From Choricystis sp. odSpoLacu1 (Eukaryota > Chlorophyta > Trebouxiophyceae), in NCBI GenBank assembly GCA_958009055.1, contig OY253659.1:1-64000 (forward strand): a stretch of DNA of 64,000 nucleotides, written 5' to 3'. This document shows positions 19,279-27,797 of the stretch, piece after piece (within the stretch, counting starts at the first letter, position 1; each line of letters starts with the position of its first letter). The notes beneath the pieces are model-generated. The model searched no databases. It saw nothing but the letters and a program-made list of their open reading frames with translations, and was not told where the DNA came from. Position numbers and translations under genes: made by a program.

Positions 19279-20620
19279 TTATGTGTAGCCGCTGGGGTTC
19301 AACGACGCCCACCTCCACTGGTCGACGCACATGTCGTTGACGTCTCGTTTGGCTTTCCACCCCAATGCGTTTTCGGCCGTCTGTGTAGCTGCCCACACCG
19401 CCACAGTGTCGCCTGACCGCTTGGGCGCCATCACCACAGGCAACGTCTTGCCTGAAGCCTTCTCAAACGCGGCGACCATCTCCAGCACTGTCGTCCCTGT
19501 GCCAGTGCCCAGGTTGATGGCCAGAGCGGCCGGACCGATACCATCCAACTTGTCCAGCGCGGCGACGTGCCCTTCCGCCAAATCGACGACATGGATGTAG
19601 TCCCGAATGCAGGTGCCGTCCCGAGTGGGATATTCGGCGCCAAACACGTTCAAATGGGGGCGGATGCCGAGGGCGACTTGTTGAACGTAGGGCATCAGGT
19701 TGTTGGGGATGCCGACAGGATGCTCCCCAATGCGCCCCGATTCGTGAGCGCCCACCGGGTTGAAGTAGCGCAGCAGGATGATGCGCCAGCTGGGGTCGGA
19801 GTGAGCCAGGTCACGGAACATGTTTTCGATGACGAGTTTGCTGCGTCCGTATGGGGAGCACGCCGAGAGAGGCTGCGTCTCCACTATGGGCACGGCATCA
19901 GGCTGAACATCGCCGTATACGGTGCATGATGACGAGAAGACGATCTGTTGTTACGGAGAGTGAGGAGGAGGGGTGGTGTTAGCAAGCGATGCTGCACAGT
20001 GTGGCTGGTGGCGTCAAAAATGAAAAACACTGATGGTCACTTCACCTTTTTGACGTTGTGTTTGCGCATGGCTTCGATCAAGTTGACGGTTCCCGCCACA
20101 TTGTGTGTGTAGTACAGCATCGGCTCAGCCACCGACTCACCAACCGCTTTCCTGCCAGCAAAGTGAATGACAGCGTCAAATGGCTCGGCCGCCAAAGCCG
20201 AGTCGACGTCGTCAAAGCAACGCAAGTCTCCCTGAAATTTGGGGTGGGGGGGGGGGGGGAAATGGGGTCGTCAACTCACACGGGGATGGGGGGAGCTGTC
20301 TTCGAATCATTCACACACGCAACGTCACACACACGAGCCCTCGCACCTTGACAAACTTCATGTTGGCAGCTTTGTCTCCCGCCAGATCCCGCATGCGGTC
20401 AAACACTTGTTCAAACGAGTTGTCGAGATTGTCGAATATGGTGGCACTGTACCCTGACTCGAGCAGAGCGAGCACGGTGTGGGAGCCTGTACAAGGGTAG
20501 GAAGGTGGGTGATCGGCTCAGTTGAAAATGATGAGAGGTGTGCATGACCGCGTCGAGCCGCTCCATTTTCTGCATACCAATAAACCCCAACCCGCCCGTC
20601 ACAAAAACGCTGCCCGCCAT
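19279..20620 (-). CDS. GALE: UDP-glucose (UDP-xylose) 4-epimerase
   Basis: Four exons: 20578-20620, 20347-20486, 20046-20231 and 19279-19944. The introns are 91, 115 and 101 bp, all GT-AG. Joined, they encode 344 residues, normal for the family. The Rossmann loop VTGGLGFIG crosses the first junction, which restores [26 protein letters not shown], the catalytic Ser region FSSSCTVYG and the YGRSK Tyr-x-x-x-Lys dyad are all present. It interconverts UDP-Glc and UDP-Gal. Cytosolic plant isoforms also epimerise UDP-xylose to UDP-arabinopyranose, the substrate of the mutase 171 bp away on the other strand, so such bifunctionality is plausible here. Intron 2 carries a long C tract (transcript sense) before its acceptor. 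Confidence 0.95.
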
Positions 20621-20791
20621 TCTCTTAAAACAGAGTCATTGAGGTGGTACAGGTGGAGAGAATAGATTCTGTAAGATTGCACATTTCTGATTTGCGCAAA
20701 CAAAAAGGCAAAAATGCACCCAAAAAAACAAAGCGCTCTTTACGAAATTTGCACACCCCGCCTCAAACGTTCTCATTTTTTTCCCGCAACC

Positions 20792-22135
20792 ATGGCCCCC
20801 ATCGCCCCCCTTGCCGACCAACTTGACATCGTCATCCCCACAATTCGCAACCTTGACTTTTTGGAGGAATGGCGTTCCTTTTTCCAGCCCTACCACCTCA
20901 TCATCATTCAAGACGGTGACCCCGCCCGTCGCATCGCCATTCCCGATGGCTTTGACTACGAGCTGTACACTCGCAAAGACATTGAACACATTCTGGGCGA
21001 CAAAGCTTCGTGCATTTCTTTCAAAGATTCTGCGTGCCGCTGCTTTGGTTTCATGGTGAGTGCAGAGTTTGGGGGGGGGGGGGGGGGGGGGCAAAACGTG
21101 TCGTTGTTTGCTCGACAGAGCCTCTCTCACCACACGCCCATCCCCTCCGCCCTCACAAACTCATGCTCAGGTCTCAAAAAAACGCTACATCTACACCATT
21201 GATGACGACTGTTTTGTCGCGACCAAGCCGTCGGGTGAACGCATCGATGCGCTGCAGCAGCACATCAAAAACCTGCTGGCCCCGTCCACGCCCCACTTTT
21301 TCAACACACTGTACGACCCATACACCGAGGGCGCCGACTTTGTGCGTGGTTACCCGTTTTCCATGCGCGAGGGCGTGCCCACCGCCGTGTCGCACGGCCT
21401 GTGGCTCAACATCCCGGACTATGATGCTCCCACCCAGCTGGTCAAGCCGCTGGAACGCAACACGCGCTACGTGGACGCCGTGCTGACGATTCCCAAGGTA
21501 GGGACAAGAAGGAAAAAATAATTGACGAAACCAAAACACGTGAATAAAGGAGAGAACAGGCTGATTTTCCACCCCAACTCCCCAACCCCTTCTCTCAGGG
21601 CACGCTCTTCCCCATGTGCGGCATGAATCTGGCTTTCGATCGCACCTTGATCGGCCCTGCCATGTACTTCGGCTTGATGGGGGAGGGTCAACCCATCGGC
21701 CGCTACGACGACATGTGGGCGGGCTGGTGCTCCAAGGTAAGTGTTTACTTGGAAGGCGGACGACGTGGGATGCTGACGGTTTTAGAAATCGCTCCCCAAC
21801 ATGCGCACCACAACACCCTCTCCCCCCCGCAGGTCATCTGCGACCACCTCAACCTGGGCGTCAAGACGGGGCTGCCCTACATCTGGCACTCGAAAGCATC
21901 CAACCCGTTTGTCAACCTTAAGAAAGAGTACAACGGCATCTTTTGGCAGGAGGACGCTATCAAGTTTTTCCAGGGTGTGTCGCTGACGTCCAAAACGGTG
22001 GAGGAGTGCTACCTGGAGCTGGCCGACGAAGTGCGCGCCGAGTTGACGTCGGTGGACCCGTACTTTACCAAGCTGGCCACCGGGATGGAGGACTGGATTG
22101 CGTCGTGGCGCACGCTGCAGTCGCAAGTGCAGTAA
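20792..22135 (+). CDS. UAM: UDP-arabinopyranose mutase (reversibly glycosylated protein, GT75)
   Basis: Four exons: 20792-21055, 21171-21497, 21599-21736 and 21833-22135. The three GT-AG introns of 115, 101 and 96 bp are all in phase 0; the product has 343 residues. Conserved GT75 blocks run throughout: [45 protein letters not shown] with the metal-binding [53 protein letters not shown] and [10 protein letters not shown]. The enzyme interconverts UDP-arabinopyranose and UDP-arabinofuranose on the cytosolic face of the Golgi. Presence of this gene is typical of the green lineage. Intron 1 contains an unbroken run of about 20 G just after the donor. TGTAA lies 38 bases after the stop. Confidence 0.96.
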
Positions 22136-22417
22136 GCAATGCTTGATGCAAAAAATAAATAGAGTTTCAACTTGTAACTTGCATGTCTCGACGATTCAGG
22201 TTGCGCATGTAATGTAACCCAACTGCTTTGTGCTTACGAAATAGAACCTGCTCACAAAATCAGTCACACCATCTACCATAAGTCTTGCTCGAACTGTGGT
22301 GGCGTGCGTACGACTTAAATACATAAACACAGCAGCCCAAATAGTTCACAATTTTTACAGGATTCGACGGACCGAGCGGTCAAGAGACTACCACTCGTCA
22401 TAGTGAGAAGATTCGTT

Positions 22418-23575
22418 TCATTTTCGTTTCCTGTGAGCCTTGCACAACTCTTGCTCCAGCAGACTGCCCATATCATCAGAATATATCCGAGCGGTTATGT
22501 CAGTATTGAACCACAACGAACGCAATTCCAACAAGTTGTAGAAAAGAGCCTCGTAACGACTATAAGACACATCCCGCAAAACAGTAGGCAGCATACCGTC
22601 CATGAATTCTTTCTCGGTAAGAAACAAGGCCATCTCGGACCAATTTACGACGTCTTCGAAAGGCACCATGGTACGGTCAAGCACAAACACGGGCACGCAC
22701 GCTGCATTTAAAATGTTGAAAAATCGGCCACTCCAGCCCACCCAACCAGGCAAGTACAGGCAGTACCGATGCCTTTCCATTTCTTCAGCATAATTTGGCG
22801 CATGCTTGGTGTGATAGACAACGTATTTAGACTGGTTAGACCCGTAGAGCTGGGCGCCTTGCTGCCTTAATCCCCACGAATACTTGAGGTTGTTTTCAAA
22901 CACAGATCCAGCGAAATATGCAGCATTGGCTCTTGCTGACGCATCAGGAACGGACGCATCTATGCGACCAAATGGAACAGTGACAATGGTGTTGTGCCAG
23001 ATGAAGTCTGCGGTGTAGTCACCGTTGTGCTGCATGGAAATATATTGGCTGTTGTTTGATCGCATCAGACCTCTACCAATGTCGTGAGCATTCACAAACG
23101 CGACAGATTGCCTCCTTGTGGCGGGGTACTTTTTCATTTTTTCAGCTAATATGGGCGTTGCCGTCAGATCAGGGCGAATAACAGGACCGTAAGTACCATT
23201 GTCCACGTGCCAATGCATGAAAGCCACGCTGCAATGAGCCACAACGACAATGTCAGCTTCTTCCAATAAATTTGTGTACTGCTGTGTATTTGAATGATTA
23301 GCCCTGTGCAACAGAGTTTTTATAAGTGAAGCTTCGCTGGCATAAGGTGCGTACACCGGGTTATCAAACTTTGACCAAAGCTCGACACCAGGAATGCCGT
23401 TACAAGACTTGTCTATATCAACGTCGTCGACGTCAGCCAGATAAATTTTTAGGTTGTGGCAAGAATGTTGTGAAACATGAGCCCTGTGTCTTGAGAACGA
23501 GTTTGCCAGAGACAACTTTGACGTAAGCACAAACGTCCAGACAACAAGTTGAAGAATCCACGTAGGATCGAACAT
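22418..23575 (-). CDS. Exostosin-like glycosyltransferase (GT47)
   Basis: 385 residues. The ATG at 23573-23575 is chosen since it opens the signal anchor WILQLVVWTFVLTSKLSLA; the frame upstream offers only a GTG. Exostosin features include KIYLADVDDVD near the start of the lumenal part, an EEADIVVVAHCSV segment, FVNAHDIGRGLM, and the diagnostic C-terminal stretch RYCLYLPGWVGWSGRFFN followed by ACVPVFVLDRTMVPFEDVVNW. GT47 members add glucuronic acid, galactose, xylose or arabinose to cell-wall and glycosaminoglycan-like polymers. It follows the UDP-sugar module, which makes some of those donors, but the donor cannot be inferred from sequence. Confidence 0.85.
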   Translation of the reverse strand: MFDPTWILQLVVWTFVLTSKLSLANSFSRHRAHVSQHSCHNLKIYLADVDDVDIDKSCNGIPGVELWSKFDNPVYAPYASEASLIKTLLHRANHSNTQQYTNLLEEADIVVVAHCSVAFMHWHVDNGTYGPVIRPDLTATPILAEKMKKYPATRRQSVAFVNAHDIGRGLMRSNNSQYISMQHNGDYTADFIWHNTIVTVPFGRIDASVPDASARANAAYFAGSVFENNLKYSWGLRQQGAQLYGSNQSKYVVYHTKHAPNYAEEMERHRYCLYLPGWVGWSGRFFNILNAACVPVFVLDRTMVPFEDVVNWSEMALFLTEKEFMDGMLPTVLRDVSYSRYEALFYNLLELRSLWFNTDITARIYSDDMGSLLEQELCKAHRKRK

Positions 23576-23763
23576 GATTAAAACGCGTAGCACTGTACGA
23601 AAATTTGCGACATGTTGGGTTTCTAACAAGGGCACTGAATAAGTGGCCCGCTAATTTTTTTGCCAATGTTGGGGGCAGAAAGCTCTTGTATGGCCTAAAT
23701 ATCTACAAGACAGAGTCTGCAAGCTGACATTGTGCCTGCAGATTACAGTTGAAAACACTCTTT

Positions 23764-25278
23764 TTAAATGCGCCGCATCGGGGGTGAATCGAAATTGTAT
23801 TCATCCAAGTTCTCGCTAGACAGTTTTTTGGCTTTCTCGACAGACGATTTGTAGTGATGCACAGCGTATGAGAGCGGATTGTAGTCGCCAAAGTCGGGCT
23901 CTGTGTGGTGAACAGGGAAAAACACGTGGCTTGAGAATGCCCTCAGCATGTTTGGATCGTTGTGCTGCTTCATTTTCCAGTCGGCGTACTGTAGCCGAAG
24001 GTAGTGCGGTCCTGTTTGGAAATTTACTGACACGGAGTTATACTCTTGATACGCCCTAGGAAGGTTTTGCACCAGCTGCTTGATGAACGGGTGGCCTTGA
24101 ACTGCTCCGATGGGTGAATTGGCGGTATCGTTGTGGTTTTCGTAGGCAATGAAAGCCTCCAGCCCCAGTAAAATGCTGTCCATGTTTTTTAGAGGCTCAA
24201 AGTCAAAGTCGAGGTAGACGCCGCCGTATTTGAACAACAATTCGTAACGAGCTATGTCCGACTTTTGGTCAAGTCTTTCTGACGAGTCATACTGAACTTG
24301 ATTTTGGAGAGCGGGCATTGTGGTATCAGTCCAGATCTTTACCTTCCAGTCCGGGTACATTCGGTGCCACTTGAGTATATTTCGGCGCGCGTCACTTGAG
24401 ATCGGCATGCCACCTATCCAAATGAAATGGAAAATTCGAGGAATGAGCATGTCGACTTTTTTCTTCCGTTGCACAAAGGATGGACGGGAGTCAGCGACTT
24501 CGGTGGCTACCAGCGGTCGTTTCGTTCGAAAGACGTCGATGCCCGTTTTTTTGCATATCTCTATAATGGTTGAGTCGACCTGATAGGTGGCGGGGTGAAC
24601 GTGCTTGAGCAGCAGCATGGCAGCCTGGGGTGTGATGATGTAGGCGTAAGTCCCGTAATGACCTCCATCTGGGAGACGCCACAAATGCTCGTTGTAGTGC
24701 AGCGCTCTTCCAACTTTAATCGCAATACGATGCGCGTGCTCCCAGTTGTGCGTGTTTGCGAGGTACAGCATTCCCCAGGATGAAGGCAACGACTGCAACG
24801 CCTGCAGCAACATGTCATCAAAGCCAGGTTGAAGATTGACATCATCTTCGAACACTATGCCAGGAAGGTTGGATGATGCCACCCTTTTCCATATCGAAAC
24901 GTGTGATTCAAGGCAGCCCAGCGCTCCTTCAGTCATGTAGTGCCCGCCAACCAGGTGCGCTCTGTCGATGATGTCGTTGTAAGCTTGCTGCGTGATTTTT
25001 TTTGTGAGTATAGCTTCATGCAGATCAATCAAGTCGCCTCGGACGCCTTCAAAGCGCGTGATTTTCATTGAAGAAAGTAGTTTGGACTTGTGAATACGAT
25101 CAAGCATCACAGCATTTTGTTGATACGAGCCCTCCATGTTGACGTAAAACACTTGCGAAACCAGGCCATTCTGAGTGGGCACCCCTGATGCGCTGCAACT
25201 TGCCACAATGGCAGTGACGCATACAAACAAGCACGCAAAAGAGGCATGCTTTCCAGTGATTGCTGCAGAAACAATCAT
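23764..25278 (-). CDS. Bifunctional GT25-GT32 glycosyltransferase fusion
   Basis: 504 residues from the ATG at 25276-25278, with a signal peptide/anchor (about 10-28). Residues about 40-240 form a GT25-type domain: VFYVNMEGSYQQNAVMLDRI, GALGCLESHVSIW and PGIVFEDDVNLQPGFD with the acidic EDD motif. Residues about 260-480 form a GT32 (Och1-like) domain: IPRIFHFIWIGGMPIS, WKVKIWTD, SDIARYELLFKYGGVYLDFD with the DxD, and a C-terminal GPHYLR segment. GT25 members transfer galactose or glucose, GT32 mannose or other hexoses. The two domains are joined without a stop or intron, so one polypeptide may add two successive sugars. It shares a 109-bp divergent region with the GT31 gene. Confidence 0.82.
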   Translation of the reverse strand: MIVSAAITGKHASFACLFVCVTAIVASCSASGVPTQNGLVSQVFYVNMEGSYQQNAVMLDRIHKSKLLSSMKITRFEGVRGDLIDLHEAILTKKITQQAYNDIIDRAHLVGGHYMTEGALGCLESHVSIWKRVASSNLPGIVFEDDVNLQPGFDDMLLQALQSLPSSWGMLYLANTHNWEHAHRIAIKVGRALHYNEHLWRLPDGGHYGTYAYIITPQAAMLLLKHVHPATYQVDSTIIEICKKTGIDVFRTKRPLVATEVADSRPSFVQRKKKVDMLIPRIFHFIWIGGMPISSDARRNILKWHRMYPDWKVKIWTDTTMPALQNQVQYDSSERLDQKSDIARYELLFKYGGVYLDFDFEPLKNMDSILLGLEAFIAYENHNDTANSPIGAVQGHPFIKQLVQNLPRAYQEYNSVSVNFQTGPHYLRLQYADWKMKQHNDPNMLRAFSSHVFFPVHHTEPDFGDYNPLSYAVHHYKSSVEKAKKLSSENLDEYNFDSPPMRRI

Positions 25279-25387
25279 TATTCCTGTTGTGATAGGTTTG
25301 GCATTTGGGGGTAAATGGAGCAAACGTGCAAAAATCAACGATGTACCTAACCAAACGACAATGTTTCTTCACTAGGCTGACCTCGAA

Positions 25388-26458
25388 ATGATGAAGCATG
25401 TCTACATCTTCTTTGCTGTTACCGCATTGTTTAGTACAAGCGTCCGATGCATGACACAACATCGGAATGGAGCTCTCATAGATTTAATCCAAACCGCGGC
25501 AACATCGTCTAACACGAGCTTTCTGCTTGCAGAGACGCTTGAAAATGAAATGTTGAATCGCTCACATCATCATAAAGCGACAAAACGGCTGACTGCTGAT
25601 AACGTATTTTTTATCATTCAGTCGTCGACATCTGCGCTCGAGAGACTGGAAGCGTTGCGAGACCATTCTTGGTTAGAATGGGCAAAGCACTTCGTCATAT
25701 TGTCAGACAAGGCCGTGGACGGTCACAATCTGCATGTACGTGACACGACTCCAGAGGACCGCAAAATTGCTGAACCTTTCATTGCGCAGCGACACGAAAA
25801 ATACAACGAAGCATACATACTAGCTAGTCTTCGTCAGCTCAGGGCTGCCAAGCACTATGGAACCGTTGAAGGAGCCTTGCCTGACACTGTCAAGTACGTC
25901 GCATTTCTTGACGACGACACGTTTGTCAACGTCCCTGCTTTGCTCAACTTCTTAAGTAAATTTTGGCACGAAATGCCACTCGCTTTTGGACACGTCTGGG
26001 TCGACAACACTGTGCCTGCACCGTGGTCGTTCCTCAGTGGCGCGGCCATGTTTTTTACTAAAAATGCTCTTCAAAGGGTGACGAGGGTCCTGTTTACGGA
26101 AAGCTGCCCAACGGTGAGTTTTTTAAATGACGTCATGCTGAGTACATGCTCCAGAAAAGTCGGCGTTGCTATGGTGCATTCATCGGGATTTAACCCAGAA
26201 AAAAAATACAGCGGCTACCAAATAAATGCTTTGAGTGGAGAGGCCACGCCGCCGAGTGCAGACCGGGCTTTTTTCCATATTTTTGATGCTGGCGCGGAGT
26301 TGACACTTCACAGGGCACACACCAAAACCATCATGGCAGCACACACGTGCTTGGTGTCGCATCGTTACATGCTTCACCACCCAGCCTGCGTCCACGCCCA
26401 ACACGTTTGCTCTCCTATTTGCTTTCCAAAAAATCTGACAGCCACCGAACCCATGTAA
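25388..26458 (+). CDS. GT31-like (Fringe/C1GALT type) glycosyltransferase
   Basis: 356 residues from the ATG at 25388 with a signal peptide (about 1-18). A DxD appears in KYVAFLDDDTFVNVPALLNF (about 165-184), preceded by the typical GT31 segment NEAYILASLRQLRAAKHYG. After it come WSFLSGAAMFFTKNALQRV and CPTVSFLNDVMLSTC, matching the ED/GGA region of Fringe-like beta-1,3-glycosyltransferases. The stop codon itself (ATGTAA) overlaps a TGTAA signal. Family donors are UDP-Gal, UDP-GlcNAc or UDP-GalNAc; UDP-Gal would be supplied by the epimerase at 19279. Confidence 0.75.
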   Translation: MMKHVYIFFAVTALFSTSVRCMTQHRNGALIDLIQTAATSSNTSFLLAETLENEMLNRSHHHKATKRLTADNVFFIIQSSTSALERLEALRDHSWLEWAKHFVILSDKAVDGHNLHVRDTTPEDRKIAEPFIAQRHEKYNEAYILASLRQLRAAKHYGTVEGALPDTVKYVAFLDDDTFVNVPALLNFLSKFWHEMPLAFGHVWVDNTVPAPWSFLSGAAMFFTKNALQRVTRVLFTESCPTVSFLNDVMLSTCSRKVGVAMVHSSGFNPEKKYSGYQINALSGEATPPSADRAFFHIFDAGAELTLHRAHTKTIMAAHTCLVSHRYMLHHPACVHAQHVCSPICFPKNLTATEPM

Positions 26459-26690
26459 AACCAGGTCGCGTGTTTGAGCAAGTGAATTCTGCTGTGTCTG
26501 GAAGATGCGGGCGTTGGGCTAGGAAAGATGGCATGCAGTATTCGCGCTGTCTGCTGGAAAGATGGCGCTCGCGCTTTGACGCTGATGATGTCAGGTTGGT
26601 AAAACATTATTGCAAAAAAGAACATGCGCCCCCCCGACCAATGCCCCCACAATTCTCTTGTGCCCGACCCCTCACCATGATGGCACCACC

Positions 26691-27707
26691 ATGATGCGCT
26701 CTTCCCTGTTCGTTGTGCTCCTAACGCTGACAGCCGTCCTCGCCGTGCCAGCACACTACACCGATGCCGACTGCGACGCCAGCTCAGTCACGCTTGCTGC
26801 CCGGTTTCCGTTGCCGGCCACCCAGTTTACACTCAAACGGGACGGCGTGTGCGTATTGGGCGGTTTTTGTAACGACATTGTGTTGGCCGCAGCCACCGGT
26901 AAACGCCCCGTACTGACCGATCCTCACATCGTCGACATCATCACGTCTGCGTTGAGCACTTGCCGGCATCGCGCCCGACACTGCACGTCGGTCGACATTG
27001 GCGCCAACTTTGGCGTCATGACGCTGGCCATGCTGCAGATGGGCAGAACCGTGGTGGCTGTGGAGCCTCAACCCGACCTCTGTGCGGTGCTGCGGCACAC
27101 GGTCGCCTGCAACGCCCACACTGCCAAAATCAAAGTGTGGTGCGGCGCGGTTGCGGCAGCTGGTGACGAGGGCGCCATTAAGACGCTGCAAGCGACTTCG
27201 TTACACAGGTATGGGCATGTTGTGGACGTTGGTCACGTTACCGTGCCTCTGTACAAGCTGACAGAGGTCATTCCAAGCGGCTCATACGATTTCATCAAAA
27301 TCGACACCGACGCCATCGATCGTGACATTTTGAAGCAGCTCATTGCCATGGTGCAGGCAGGCACCCACAACGTGACATCTTTGACGTTTGAAAGCTGGAC
27401 ATTCCCATCCAGCGCGGGCGCACTGCTGCACCAGCTGCAGGGCATGGGGTTTTCCATCTACCGGACGCTGCTGTGGGAGCGTCGCTTTGACCAGGACGGC
27501 AGCCTGCCCACGCCCCTGGCCATTGGCGACATGCCGCCCTACGCTGTGGAACGTTTCAACCTGCGCTACAACCGCTACTTGTGGCTCATCAAACCACTGT
27601 CTGCAGACGAGTGGGTGCAACTAGCTGCCTCCAAAACGTGGCAATACTTTGCCACGCGGGAGAGGCTGCTGAGTTCTGAGTTGGTGATCGAGGAGAGGAC
27701 AAGATAG
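26691..27707 (+). CDS. FkbM-family methyltransferase, secretory
   Basis: 338 residues; the first of two ATGs (26691) opens a signal peptide (RSSLFVVLLTLTAVLAVPA). Motif I is CTSVDIGANFGVMTLAML (about 97-114), followed by VVAVEPQPDLCAVLRH. The second motif YDFIKIDTDAIDRDILKQL (about 200-218) has Asp-Thr-Asp in place of Asp-x-Glu-Gly-x-Glu, a small departure from the FkbM consensus. TGTAA sits 19 bases after the stop. It lies on the same strand as the GT31 gene 233 bp upstream. Substrate unknown. Confidence 0.8.
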   Translation: MMRSSLFVVLLTLTAVLAVPAHYTDADCDASSVTLAARFPLPATQFTLKRDGVCVLGGFCNDIVLAAATGKRPVLTDPHIVDIITSALSTCRHRARHCTSVDIGANFGVMTLAMLQMGRTVVAVEPQPDLCAVLRHTVACNAHTAKIKVWCGAVAAAGDEGAIKTLQATSLHRYGHVVDVGHVTVPLYKLTEVIPSGSYDFIKIDTDAIDRDILKQLIAMVQAGTHNVTSLTFESWTFPSSAGALLHQLQGMGFSIYRTLLWERRFDQDGSLPTPLAIGDMPPYAVERFNLRYNRYLWLIKPLSADEWVQLAASKTWQYFATRERLLSSELVIEERTR

Positions 27708-27797
27708 AGAGGAGGCTAGGGCCAATGTAATCAAAAATAGATTAATCAGCTGACATCAATACAAAAAAAATGAAAGGTCACAAAGAGATGGAATCGG

